DNA of 64,000 nucleotides from Myxococcales bacterium. GTDB lineage: Bacteria > Myxococcota_A > Polyangia > Haliangiales > Haliangiaceae. The notes below the pieces were generated by a model. It worked only from the letters and a program-made list of their open reading frames with translations, made no database searches and was not told the origin of the DNA. Of this stretch, positions 1-8,398 are shown in pieces; position 1 is the stretch's first letter; each line of letters opens with the position of its first letter. Position numbers and translations under genes: made by a program. The stretch covers positions 620,001 through 684,000 of the forward strand of contig JADKKI010000001.1 of assembly GCA_016720595.1 (NCBI GenBank), in the 5' to 3' direction.

Positions 1-398
1 ACTACGCCGGCCCCGCGAAGACCCCGGCCGGCTACGCCTCTGGATCGTTCGGCCCGACCACGGCCGGCCGCATGGACAGCTACGTCGACCTGTTCCAGGA
101 GCACGGCGGCTCGATGGTCATGCTCGCCAAGGGCAACCGCAGCCAGCAGGTCACCGATGCGTGCAAGAAGCACGGGGGCTTCTACCTCGGCTCGATCGGC
201 GGCCCTGCGGCGCGACTCGCCAAGGACTGCATCAAGAAGGTCGAGGTCCACGAGATGGCGGAGCTCGGGATGGAGGCGGTGTGGAAGATCGACGTGGTCG
301 AGTTCCCGGCGTTCATCGTGGTCGATGACAAGGGCAACGACTTCTTCGCAGGCATCCAGGGCACCGGTCCGGCGAAGACCCTGCTCAAGCAGAAGTAG
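1..398 (+). CDS. Class I fumarate hydratase, C-terminal part (5' truncated by window edge)
   Basis: The frame is open from base 3 and reads [11 protein letters not shown] before the first Met, so the gene enters from outside the window. The visible ~131 residues match the beta (C-terminal) domain of oxygen-sensitive iron-sulfur fumarases: the GPTTAGRMD substrate-binding segment at the start, then [30 protein letters not shown] and the [16 protein letters not shown] end block. The enzyme interconverts fumarate and malate in the cytosolic TCA cycle. The cluster-binding cysteines lie in the N-terminal domain and cannot be checked here. L(+)-tartrate dehydratase beta subunit is the alternative, but the C-terminal block fits single-chain fumarase better. 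Confidence 0.88.
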   Translation, partial: YAGPAKTPAGYASGSFGPTTAGRMDSYVDLFQEHGGSMVMLAKGNRSQQVTDACKKHGGFYLGSIGGPAARLAKDCIKKVEVHEMAELGMEAVWKIDVVEFPAFIVVDDKGNDFFAGIQGTGPAKTLLKQK

Positions 399-503
399 CG
401 CGGCGCCCACGCGATTCACGGATGTGTGGTCCCCGAGGGTAGTCAGGATCACCAGATCTAGCTAACTTGGTGAGGTCCCGCGGGTCGCCGACGGTTCGCC
501 CCC

Positions 504-1733
504 ATGCAGTACGTCGGTATCGACTTCGGCACCACCAACACCGCCGTGGCGGTCGCGGATCGCGATGGCGCGGTCCAGCTCGCGGCGCTCAAAGGTGCGC
601 CGCACTGGCGAACGGTCCTCTACTTCGAACCCGGCGGCGGGTTGACGGCAGGTGCACCGGCGATCGCGCGCTACCTCGAGACGGGCGGGGAAGGGCGGCT
701 CGTTCAATCGATCAAGAGCCACCTCGCGTCGAGCTCGTTCAGCAAGACCACGATCTTCGGTCGGCGGTGGGCGCTCGAGGACATGATCGCCGCGTACCTC
801 CGTCAGGTCCGCGCGGCCTCCCCGGTGGACCTCGGTTCGCGCGCCGTGGTGGGGCGACCCGTGCGCTACTGGGGCGCCGACACCGCCGAGGACGACACGC
901 GCGCCGTCGACCGGATGCGCACGGCGCTCGCGACCGCCGGGTTCGATGACGTCGTGTTCGAGTTCGAGCCGGTGGGAGCGGCCGCACGCTATGCGGCGCG
1001 CCTCGATCATGACGAGCTGATCGTGGTGGCCGACTTCGGCGGTGGCACCACGGACTTCTCGGTGATCCGCGTCGGCCCCACCGCGGGCGGCACGGTGCTC
1101 GCCAACGCGGGCATCGGGATCTCGGGCGATGCCTTCGACGCGCGCGTGATCGATGCGATCGTGGCACCCGCGCTCGGGCTACGCACGCGCTACAAGGTCG
1201 ACGAGTTCGGCGCCGAGGCTCCCGTGCCGGCCTGGATCTACGGCCACCTCCGGCGCTGGCACTACCTGTCGTTCCTCAAGGAGGAGAGCACCCTGCGCCT
1301 CCTCGAGCGGGTGACCCGCGGTGCACTCGAGCCGGCTCGGATCGAGCGGCTGGTGCGGATCGTCGACGAAGATCTCGGCATGCTGCTCCATCGCTCCGTC
1401 GAGGGCGCGAAGGTCCGGTTGTCGGGGGCGGACGAGGATCGCGTGGCGCTCGAGCAGATCGATCTCGATCTCCCGATCGCACGGGCGAGCTTCGACGGCT
1501 GGATCGGCGAAGATCTCGATGCGATCGGCGGCGTGCTCGACGGCGTGCTCGAGAAGGCCGGGGTCGCGGCCGCCGATGTCGATCGCGTGTTCGCTACCGG
1601 TGGCAGCTCGCTGGTGCCAGCAGTTCGTGCGCGGCTCGCGGCGCGGTTCGGCGCAGCCAAGCTCGAGGGCGGCGACGAGCTGACGAGCGTGGCGTGGGGC
1701 CTCGCGGCGCGCGCGCGGCAGGTGTTCGGCTGA
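504..1733 (+). CDS. Hsp70-like ATPase of the YegD type
   Basis: A 409-residue protein with the three actin/Hsp70 nucleotide-binding signatures: phosphate-1 loop GIDFGTTNTAVAVAD at residues 5-19, phosphate-2 loop ADFGGGTTDFSV near 175-186, and the adenosine motif TGGSSLVPAV near 363-372. It ends right after the ATPase domain, so it lacks the peptide-binding beta-sandwich and lid of DnaK; this length and layout fit the YegD group of Hsp70 relatives, whose role is unclear. It sits alone, convergent with the following hydrolase gene (4-bp gap). No Shine-Dalgarno sequence is visible before the ATG. Confidence 0.85.
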   Translation: MQYVGIDFGTTNTAVAVADRDGAVQLAALKGAPHWRTVLYFEPGGGLTAGAPAIARYLETGGEGRLVQSIKSHLASSSFSKTTIFGRRWALEDMIAAYLRQVRAASPVDLGSRAVVGRPVRYWGADTAEDDTRAVDRMRTALATAGFDDVVFEFEPVGAAARYAARLDHDELIVVADFGGGTTDFSVIRVGPTAGGTVLANAGIGISGDAFDARVIDAIVAPALGLRTRYKVDEFGAEAPVPAWIYGHLRRWHYLSFLKEESTLRLLERVTRGALEPARIERLVRIVDEDLGMLLHRSVEGAKVRLSGADEDRVALEQIDLDLPIARASFDGWIGEDLDAIGGVLDGVLEKAGVAAADVDRVFATGGSSLVPAVRARLAARFGAAKLEGGDELTSVAWGLAARARQVFG

Positions 1734-1737
1734 TCGC

Positions 1738-2619
1738 TTACGGGTGATCGTCGAGAAATCGATCCATCACCTTGAAGAACGCCGCCGGCTCGTCCCACAT
1801 CACGAAGTGGTGCGCGTTGGGGATCACGACCATCTCGTGATCGGGGATCGAGTCGGTCTGGTCGCGGATCCGCTGCTGGAGCGGACCATCGGCGGCGATG
1901 ATCAGGACCGGCGCCTGGATGTCTTTCACGTGAGCGCGTAGATCCGTCATCACCATCTCGTAGATCGCGTCGCCGATCGAACGCCGATCGGAGCGGACGA
2001 TCTCGTCGATCACCGGGGCCATCCGCCGGGGCACCTTGGTCATCGAGTTGAACGCGGCGCGCACCTGCGCGAAGTACTGCGCGTCCGAGGCGTCCTTCCA
2101 CTTGGTCCGCAGCTCCTTGGCCTCGTCGAGGCCGCCCGAGAGCGCGGGGCTCGCATCGACGATGATCACCGGGCCGACGAGCTCCGGGTGATACGAGGCG
2201 ATCCAGTAGGCGATGAAGCCGCCCATGCTGTGGCCGACGATGATCGGGTGGACGAGCCGCTTCGCGCGGATGTACCGCGTGAGATCGCGGCGGACCGCGG
2301 CCGAGAGCGGCTCGTCGATCGGATCGATCCCGGCGAACCCGGCCAGCGTGAGCACGTGCGCCTGGTAGCCCTCGCCGAGGTGCGCGACGGTCTCCTTCCA
2401 GACATCGCCCGGGCAGCCGAGCCCCGGGATCAGGATGATCGGGCGGCCACGGCCGGTGACCTCGACCTCGAACGCCTTCGGGACGAACTCCCGATCTGCG
2501 CCGAACGGTGTCGAGCCGTCGCCTGCATGGTCCTCGCGCTCCACGTGCCGCTGCCCCGCGGTGGTTCCTCCGCAGGCCGCAACGGCGAGGATCAGCAGGG
2601 CCGCGGCCGCTCGTCGCAT
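1738..2619 (-). CDS. Alpha/beta hydrolase lipoprotein
   Basis: A 293-residue protein starting with a lipoprotein signal (LAVAAC lipobox, Cys16), so it is probably anchored in the cell envelope. The body is an alpha/beta hydrolase: oxyanion segment IPGLGCPGD, nucleophile elbow GHSMGG with Ser131, acidic residue Asp244 (IIAADGP) and catalytic His270 or 271 (NAHHF). The fold family includes esterases, lipases and haloperoxidase-like enzymes; the substrate cannot be deduced. Upstream on the minus strand an AAGGT-type box lies about 7 nt before the ATG with no Shine-Dalgarno, resembling the leaderless starts seen elsewhere in the window. It diverges from the porin operon, with 52 bp between the two starts. 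Confidence 0.82.
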   Translation of the reverse strand: MRRAAAALLILAVAACGGTTAGQRHVEREDHAGDGSTPFGADREFVPKAFEVEVTGRGRPIILIPGLGCPGDVWKETVAHLGEGYQAHVLTLAGFAGIDPIDEPLSAAVRRDLTRYIRAKRLVHPIIVGHSMGGFIAYWIASYHPELVGPVIIVDASPALSGGLDEAKELRTKWKDASDAQYFAQVRAAFNSMTKVPRRMAPVIDEIVRSDRRSIGDAIYEMVMTDLRAHVKDIQAPVLIIAADGPLQQRIRDQTDSIPDHEMVVIPNAHHFVMWDEPAAFFKVMDRFLDDHP

Positions 2620-2671
2620 CGCGGGTACCTTGCCACACGGCTGTCACCGAATCGTGGTTCGATAGGGTCCC

Positions 2672-3991
2672 TTGCGTCGCCTCCCTCTCCTTCTCGTGCT
2701 CCCCGTGCTCGTCGGCGGTGTCGCCGGCGCACAACCCTCCGATCCCGCCGGTGCACCGGCCTCGCCGCCGGTCACGCCTCCCGCCGATCCAGGCCCCGCA
2801 CCCTCTCCCGTGCCCGCGCCCGATCCTGTGCCGGCCGCCATGCCGCCCGCACCGCCGGAGCCTCCGCCCGCGCCGCCGGAGCGGACCGAGACCGAGAAGG
2901 AGCTGCTCGCGAGCTACGAGCCGACGTCCGTCCAGATCGGCGGCTATCTGCAGCCGCAGTTCCGCCTGCGCCAGGATTCCCCGGCGCAGTTCGATCAGGA
3001 CGGCTTCAAGTTCGCGCGCGCCCGGCTGATCCTGCACGGCCAGACCCGCGCAGGAAACCTCGAGCTGTCGGCGACGGTCGAGGCCGAGATGCAGCCGCAG
3101 TTCGCCATGCTCGATGCCTACGCGACCGTGTCGCGGACGTTCGTGCCAGGCGGCGGGCGCAAGAGCAAGGACCTGCCCGGCAAGCTGTCGCTCGATGGTG
3201 GGCAGATGCGCGTTCCGATCTCGCGCCAGAACATGCTGTCGGACTCGCGCCTGTCGTTCGTCGATAAGGCGCAGCTGGCGACGATCGCGCCGGATCGCGA
3301 TCTCGGAGCGCGCCTGACGTTCGCACCACCGAAGACGCCGGCGAGGTTGATCCTCGGCGTGTTCGATGGCGACGGGAAGAACCAGGTCGAGAACATCAAC
3401 CAGAGCTTCCTGTGGGCGGCGCGGCTCGAGCTGAGCCCGATCGGGCGCGACCTGCCGCTCGCGGAGTCGGCGTTCGGCGGCAAGCTCCTGACGCTCGGGC
3501 TGTCCTACGGCCACAACAAGCTCACCGCCGGCACCGGGCACGAGGTCGTCAGCTACCTCGGCGCGGACGTCGCGGGAGCGTGGAAGGGGCTCTCCGGCTC
3601 GTTCGAGTACCTGATGGTCAAGCACGAGTTCGACGGGCCGGGCGATCCGGCGATGCTGATGCAGGGCTACCAGGCCAACGGCTGGGCGGCGCAGCTCGCG
3701 TACCTCCTGCCGGTAAAGCTCGCGCCGCTCAAGCAGGCGAGGCTCGAGGTCGCCGCGCGGCTCGAGGAGATCGATCGCAATGACACGATCCCGATCCCGC
3801 AGCTCGGCGATCCGAATCAGTCTGTGCGCGAGCTCACCGGTGTGCTCACCTACTACCTCCGCATGCACAACCTGAAGCTGCAGCTCGCGGTCAGTCACTT
3901 CACGGAGATCGAAGACCGCACGGTCATCGGCGGCGACGCCGCCTACAAGAACGATCAGTTACTGGTGCAAGCCACCTATCGGCTGGAGTAA
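2672..3991 (+). CDS. Phosphate-selective porin (OprO/OprP family), TTG start
   Basis: A 439-residue outer-membrane protein. The TTG start gives a clean signal peptide (RRLPLLLVLPVLVGGVAGA), followed by a Pro/Ala-rich linker of about 50 residues. From residue ~88 (VQIGGYLQPQFRLRQD) the sequence shows the alternating beta-strand pattern of the OprO/OprP porin family, with DGFKFARARLILHGQT and the terminal LVQATYRLE ending in an aromatic-containing strand, as expected for barrel insertion. Family members admit phosphate or polyphosphate. The next gene begins 2 bp after the stop and encodes a phosphatase, supporting a role in phosphate scavenging. A TGGTTCGAT box lies 8 nt before the TTG. Confidence 0.8.
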   Translation: MRRLPLLLVLPVLVGGVAGAQPSDPAGAPASPPVTPPADPGPAPSPVPAPDPVPAAMPPAPPEPPPAPPERTETEKELLASYEPTSVQIGGYLQPQFRLRQDSPAQFDQDGFKFARARLILHGQTRAGNLELSATVEAEMQPQFAMLDAYATVSRTFVPGGGRKSKDLPGKLSLDGGQMRVPISRQNMLSDSRLSFVDKAQLATIAPDRDLGARLTFAPPKTPARLILGVFDGDGKNQVENINQSFLWAARLELSPIGRDLPLAESAFGGKLLTLGLSYGHNKLTAGTGHEVVSYLGADVAGAWKGLSGSFEYLMVKHEFDGPGDPAMLMQGYQANGWAAQLAYLLPVKLAPLKQARLEVAARLEEIDRNDTIPIPQLGDPNQSVRELTGVLTYYLRMHNLKLQLAVSHFTEIEDRTVIGGDAAYKNDQLLVQATYRLE

Positions 3992-3993
3992 CC

Positions 3994-5334
3994 ATGCGCA
4001 CGTCGATTCACCACGCCCTGGCCCTTGTCCCCGCGTTCTCCGCACTCGCCGCCTTCGGGGGCGGGTGCGTGAAGGGCAACCCGATCGAGACCGAGGGTGA
4101 CCTCGTCACCGAAGGTGGCACGCTCGCGATCGCGGGCTGCAACTACACGCTCACCACCCGCGATGGCGCAGAAGCACCGCGTGCCGGGGTGCCCGTGTTC
4201 GGATCCGATCCCACGCCGCGCCTCGTCCATCTCGGGCTCATGGGGGATCCCAAGACGTCGATGGTCGCGCAGTGGCGGACCGCCGACGAGCAGACCCGCG
4301 CGTCACAGATCCGGTACGCGAAGGGCGCGAACCTGGCGGCGGCAGATCTGACCGAGAAGCAAGAGGGCGTCGAGTTCGCGTACCGCGCCACCGGCACGGA
4401 CCTGATCCGCATGCACCAGGCCCACCTGTGCGGCCTCGAGCCGGGCACCGCGTACAGCTACCAGGTCGGCGGCACCGACCTGTCCGGGAACCAGAGCTTC
4501 TCGCCGGTGTACACGTTCCGCACCGCGCCAGATGTGGTCGCGCATCCGGATGCCGAGGTGGTGTTCGGCTTCGTCGGCGACAGCCGCGGCGGCTACGACG
4601 TGTGGCAGCTCTTGATCGCGCAGCTCCAGCAGCGCACGCCCGATCTGATCCTGTTCTCGGGCGATGCGGTGACGATCGGTCTGACCCAGTTCGAGTGGGA
4701 GGAGTTCTTCGGTCGCGCCGAGCCGCTGTTCGCGCGCGTGCCCGTGATCTCCGCGCACGGCAATCACGAGGTCAATGCGATCAACTACTACTCGCAGCTC
4801 GCACTGCCCGGCGATCAGGAGAACTTCGGGATCGACTATGGCTTCGCCCACATCACCGTCGGCAACGACACCCCCGATGACATCAGCAAGCTGGGGGGCG
4901 AGTTCAAGGATCGGCTGGAGGCTGACTTCACAGCGAGCAACGCGGCGCGCTGGAAGCTGTTCATGCACCACCAGCCGATGTTCTCGGCCTCGACGCGCCA
5001 CGGGCCGAGCACCACGCTCCAGAATGCGTGGCTCCCGCTGATCGACGCCCACCACGTCGACCTCGTGCTCAACGGCCACGACCACGACTACGAGGTGTCC
5101 AAGCCGATGATCAACAAGCAGGTGCAGGCGACCTCCGACAACGCGACGGTGTTCGTGGTCGCGGGCGGGGCGGGCGCGGAGCTCTATGACAGCGGCAGCG
5201 ACTTCTGGACCCTGTACAGCGAGAAGACGTACTCGGCGGCGATCCTCCACGTCCGGCGCGATCAGCTGACGATGGAGGCGTTCCGGCAGGACGGCACGCC
5301 GATCCCGCAGGGGTTCAGCAAGACCAAGCCGTGA
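3994..5334 (+). CDS. Purple-acid-phosphatase-like metallophosphoesterase lipoprotein
   Basis: A 446-residue protein with a lipoprotein-type signal (GGGC, Cys near 28). Residues ~70-180 form a fibronectin-III-like domain typical of the N-terminal half of purple acid phosphatases (HLGLMGDPKTSMVAQWRT, CGLEPGTAYSYQVGG). The catalytic domain carries the dimetal ligand motifs in order: GDSRGG, GDAVT, HGNHE, HHQP and NGHDHDYE. It should hydrolyse phosphomonoesters at the envelope. It lies 2 bp downstream of the phosphate-type porin and its stop overlaps the next start (GTGA), so the three genes form one operon: release phosphate, import it, and an unknown third function. Confidence 0.87.
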   Translation: MRTSIHHALALVPAFSALAAFGGGCVKGNPIETEGDLVTEGGTLAIAGCNYTLTTRDGAEAPRAGVPVFGSDPTPRLVHLGLMGDPKTSMVAQWRTADEQTRASQIRYAKGANLAAADLTEKQEGVEFAYRATGTDLIRMHQAHLCGLEPGTAYSYQVGGTDLSGNQSFSPVYTFRTAPDVVAHPDAEVVFGFVGDSRGGYDVWQLLIAQLQQRTPDLILFSGDAVTIGLTQFEWEEFFGRAEPLFARVPVISAHGNHEVNAINYYSQLALPGDQENFGIDYGFAHITVGNDTPDDISKLGGEFKDRLEADFTASNAARWKLFMHHQPMFSASTRHGPSTTLQNAWLPLIDAHHVDLVLNGHDHDYEVSKPMINKQVQATSDNATVFVVAGGAGAELYDSGSDFWTLYSEKTYSAAILHVRRDQLTMEAFRQDGTPIPQGFSKTKP

Positions 5335-6524
5335 CGCGCGGCGCGTTCGCCCACCGCCCGAAGCGCTCGAGGCGGGCGCTGCTCGTGATGGTCGTGACGC
5401 TCGGGTTGACCGCGCTGTCGACAGGCGTCGCGACCGCAGATCCGGACGCTGATGCCGACCTCGCGTTCCGGCGCGCCGGCGAGCTCGCCACACGGTCCGA
5501 CCCCGCCGCGATCGCGGCGTTCGAGGCGCTCGGGGCGGCACGGCCGATCACGCGCTGGACCGATGATGCCTGGGCCGAGGCAGCGCGGCTGGCCGAGGGC
5601 GCACGCGACTTCGCGCGGGCGCGCCGCGATCTCGCGCAGGTGATCTCGCTCTCGACCGATGATCGGATGATCGCGCGCGCGCGGGGGGCGCTCGCCCGGA
5701 TCGCCGAGCAGGGCGGGGCCGAGTGGGACGTGGTCCGCGCGGCGCACGAGCGCCTGGCGTCGGAGATCTACGGTGGCGGCGATCCACGGCCGGCGCTGCG
5801 CGAGCTCGAGATCCTGGTCCACGCGAATCCCACCTATCCGCGGGCGAACCCTGCGCGCCTGGCGATCGCGCTCGGCTGGGAGAGCGAGGGTGATCGCGAG
5901 AGCGCGCTGACCTGGTTCCGCGAGGCCGCCGAGGCAGCGCGCATGGAGCGCGGTCAGCACGCGCGGCTCGAGTACGTGCGTGCGTTGATCCGCGCGGGCC
6001 AGCTCGCGGACGCCGATCGGGAGCTCGCGGCGCTCGATCCCGGGCTCGTCGATCGCGGTGGTGCGGCCCAGGCGGCGGAGGCGCTCGCCACCGCGCATCA
6101 TCGATCGCGCGTCCGGATCGGGCTCGCGCTGATGCTCGTGATCCTCCTCGCCTTGGCGCTGGTGGTCGCGCGACGCGAGATGCCGAGCTGGCGAGCCGTG
6201 GCGCGCCGCCTCGCGCGGCCTCCGATCGAGGTGTGGTTCCTCGCGCCGCTGGTGCTCCTGCTCGTGGTGGTCGCGCTGCCGGGCAATCCCCTGGTCGCCC
6301 GCGCCGTGCGCTGGATCGGCGGTGCCGGCCTCGCGATCGCGTGGCTCTCGGGCGCCCTGCTCGAGGTCGCGCGTACACGAGGACCGCTCGGGGGCAGGCG
6401 CACGCTCGTCCACGCCGTCCTCGTGATCGGCGTCGTCGGGACCGCGGCGTACCTCGTGGTCGACGGGCTCGGGCTGCTCGACTTGCTCGGGGAGACCTGG
6501 CGCGGCGGCCCGGCGATGGACTGA
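5331..6524 (+). CDS. TPR-containing membrane protein
   Basis: A 397-residue protein whose GTG start overlaps the stop of the phosphatase gene by 4 bp. It begins with a hydrophobic signal or anchor (LLVMVVTLGLTALSTGVATA), continues with an Ala/Arg-rich helical repeat region at residues ~40-255 of TPR character (for example FARARRDLAQVISLS, ALTWFREAAEAARMERGQHARLEYVRALIRAGQLADADRELAAL), and ends in four hydrophobic segments between ~262 and ~390. No enzymatic motif was found. Translational coupling to the porin and phosphatase suggests an envelope role in the same phosphate pathway, but that is inference from position only. Confidence 0.7.
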   Translation: MTRGAFAHRPKRSRRALLVMVVTLGLTALSTGVATADPDADADLAFRRAGELATRSDPAAIAAFEALGAARPITRWTDDAWAEAARLAEGARDFARARRDLAQVISLSTDDRMIARARGALARIAEQGGAEWDVVRAAHERLASEIYGGGDPRPALRELEILVHANPTYPRANPARLAIALGWESEGDRESALTWFREAAEAARMERGQHARLEYVRALIRAGQLADADRELAALDPGLVDRGGAAQAAEALATAHHRSRVRIGLALMLVILLALALVVARREMPSWRAVARRLARPPIEVWFLAPLVLLLVVVALPGNPLVARAVRWIGGAGLAIAWLSGALLEVARTRGPLGGRRTLVHAVLVIGVVGTAAYLVVDGLGLLDLLGETWRGGPAMD

Positions 6525-6552
6525 GCGAAAAAGGGGTCTGACCCCTTTTCGC
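6525..6552. repeat. Palindromic AAAAGGGGTC/GACCCCTTTT element
   Basis: A near-perfect palindrome directly after the stop of the TPR gene: left arm GCGAAAAAGGGGTC (6525-6538), one central base, right arm GACCCCTTTTCGC (6540-6552). It may act as a rho-independent terminator for the porin operon, although the perfect symmetry leaves almost no loop. The core AAAAGGGGTCNGACCCCTTTT is recognisable as an interspersed palindrome of the REP kind; only this one copy was found in the window. Confidence 0.65.
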
Positions 6553-6614
6553 CGAAACATCTCGAGACACGCCTGACATACCGCTGAGGCACGCACTGCC
6601 CATGGTCGGGTCTC

Positions 6615-7007
6615 ATGAGCAAGCCCTTCATCGCCGCCGCCCTCTTCATCACCGCTCTCCCGTTCGCGATCGCCAATGCCGATCGCCCACCGCCACCGCG
6701 CCCCCCGAAGGAGGCGTTCGAGGCGTGCGCGAGGCTCAAGGCCGGGGACGCCTGCACCGTCACGCTCGGCACCCACACGCTCTCCGGTGTGTGCGCGACC
6801 GGCCCCGACGGCACCGGCGCGCTCGCGTGCAAACCCGAGCACCCTCCCGGCCCGCCGCCCGAGGCAGTCGAGGCATGTGCGAAGTCCTCCGAGGGTGATG
6901 CGTGCAGCGTCAGCCTCGACGACCACACGATCACGGGCACCTGCGCGAAGGGCCCGGATGGCGCGGGGCCGCTCGCGTGCAAGCCGGATCACCCGCCGCA
7001 GCGGTGA
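6615..7007 (+). CDS. Small secreted protein with two Cys-repeat units
   Basis: A 130-residue protein with a signal peptide (FIAAALFITALPFAIANA) and a Pro-rich spacer. It then contains two copies of a ~40-residue unit with the pattern EAC-x6-GDAC-x-V-x5-H-x4-G-x-C-x-x-GPDG-x-G-x-LACKP-x-HPP, so each unit has four cysteines that could form two disulfides. I do not recognise the family. It stands alone, downstream of the palindrome and convergent with the response-regulator gene. Function unknown; an extracellular or periplasmic structural or inhibitor-like role is possible but not supported by any motif. Confidence 0.65.
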   Translation: MSKPFIAAALFITALPFAIANADRPPPPRPPKEAFEACARLKAGDACTVTLGTHTLSGVCATGPDGTGALACKPEHPPGPPPEAVEACAKSSEGDACSVSLDDHTITGTCAKGPDGAGPLACKPDHPPQR

Positions 7008-7069
7008 GCGCTGCGTCGCGCGAAGCGCGAGCTCGGCTACGTCGCCAACCTCGACGTCGGCGTGGCGGG

Positions 7070-8398
7070 CTAGATCCCGAGCCGCTTCATGCGATCGAGC
7101 AGGGTGACCCGCGAGAGCCCGAGTCGCCGCGCGGCCTCCGCGCGATTGCCTCCTGCGGCGCTCACCGCCTCGGCGATGAGCGATCGTTCGAAGGCCTCGA
7201 CCCGGGTACGGAACGGCAGCGCCCCGTCGCCGTCGGTCCGTTGCGGGGGCACGAGGTTCGGGGCGTCGAGCGCCTCGGGCCCGATCTCGTCGCCATGCGA
7301 TTCGACGATCAGCCTCGCGATCGTGTTCTCGAGCTCGCGCACGTTGCCGGGCCAGGACCTCGCCGCCAAGGCTTCGAGCAAGCGATCCGAGAGCTGGACG
7401 TCGAGATCCCACGTCACTCCGAGCCGGGCCGCGAAGGCTCGTGCGAGCCCGGGAATGTCCTCCCGTCGTGTGCGCAGCGGTGGCACCTCGATCTCCATCA
7501 CCGCGAGGCGGAAGTAGAGGTCCTCGCGAAACCGACCGGCGCGTACCTCCGCGCCGAGATCGCGGTGCGTGCATGCGATCAAGCGCACGTCGACCCGGCG
7601 TGGTTCGCCGCCGACCGGCTGGACCTCTCCGTCCTGGACAGCGCGCAGCAGCTTGGCCTGGATCCCGAGTGGGAGCTCTCCGATCTCGTCCAGCACGAGG
7701 GTGCCACCACTCGCCCGCACGAAGTATCCGGGCTTCGCGTCGATGGCACCGGTGAAGGCACCGCGTGCATGTCCGAACAGCTCGGCGTCGGCGAGCTCGG
7801 CGGGGACCGCGGCGCAGTTGAACCTGACGAGCGGGCCGGTCGCGCGGGGCCCCAGCGCATGGAGGAGAGAGGCGACGAGCTCCTTGCCCGTCCCGGTCTC
7901 GCCTCGCACGATCACCGTGACGTCACGCGGCGCGATCCGCGCGATCCGCGCCCGAAGCGCGCGCATGGCAGGTCCGTCGCCGAGCATCGCCCGACCGCTG
8001 ATCCGTTCGGCAGCGCCACGCATGACCTCGCGGCGCACGCGCACGGCCTCTGCGGCGCGCGCAACGGTGAGCGCGACCTCGTCGACATCGAAGGGCTTGG
8101 TCAAGTAGTCCTCGGCACCGGCCTTCATCGCCTGGACCGCGCTCTTCTCCGATCCGCGGGCGGTCAGCACGATCACGGGGAGTCCGGGCGCGCGGCGGTG
8201 CGCCTCACGCACCACGCCGAGCCCATCGAGGCCCGGCATGGCCAGGTCCGTGACCACCACATCGACGTCGAGCAGGTGTTCGAGCGCAGCGTCGCCAGAC
8301 TCCACCGCCACGACCTCGTGGCCGTGGTCCTCGAGCAGCTCGACGAGCGCGAACCTCACCGCGGGCTCGTCGTCGACGACGAGGATGCGCGACGTCAC
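7070..8398 (-). CDS. NtrC-family sigma54-dependent response regulator
   Basis: A 442-residue cytosolic regulator with three domains. Receiver (1-~120): acidic pair VVDDE and phospho-acceptor Asp51 in VTDLAMPG, with the conserved Lys in LTKPFD. Sigma54 AAA+ domain (~140-370): Walker A GETGTGKE, the sigma54-contacting GAFTGA loop, Walker B-type LVLDEIGE and the NVRELEN segment. C-terminal Fis-type helix-turn-helix (GGNRAEAARRLGLSRVTLL). The GTG start overlaps the stop of the sensor kinase gene by 3 bp (GTGA), so the pair is translationally coupled. Its target genes are not visible; no sigma54 promoter was found next to it. Confidence 0.93.
   Translation of the reverse strand: MTSRILVVDDEPAVRFALVELLEDHGHEVVAVESGDAALEHLLDVDVVVTDLAMPGLDGLGVVREAHRRAPGLPVIVLTARGSEKSAVQAMKAGAEDYLTKPFDVDEVALTVARAAEAVRVRREVMRGAAERISGRAMLGDGPAMRALRARIARIAPRDVTVIVRGETGTGKELVASLLHALGPRATGPLVRFNCAAVPAELADAELFGHARGAFTGAIDAKPGYFVRASGGTLVLDEIGELPLGIQAKLLRAVQDGEVQPVGGEPRRVDVRLIACTHRDLGAEVRAGRFREDLYFRLAVMEIEVPPLRTRREDIPGLARAFAARLGVTWDLDVQLSDRLLEALAARSWPGNVRELENTIARLIVESHGDEIGPEALDAPNLVPPQRTDGDGALPFRTRVEAFERSLIAEAVSAAGGNRAEAARRLGLSRVTLLDRMKRLGI

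Noticed and set aside
399..503. A tRNA or small RNA gene in the gap after fumarase.
   Set aside because: No cloverleaf or conserved T-loop could be traced, here or in the other gaps; no RNA gene was found in the window.
1262..3898. A very long minus-strand open frame (878 codons) across the Hsp70, hydrolase and porin genes.
   Set aside because: It is antisense to three well-supported genes, has Arg/Pro/Ala-rich translation without any motif, and arises from GC-biased third positions.
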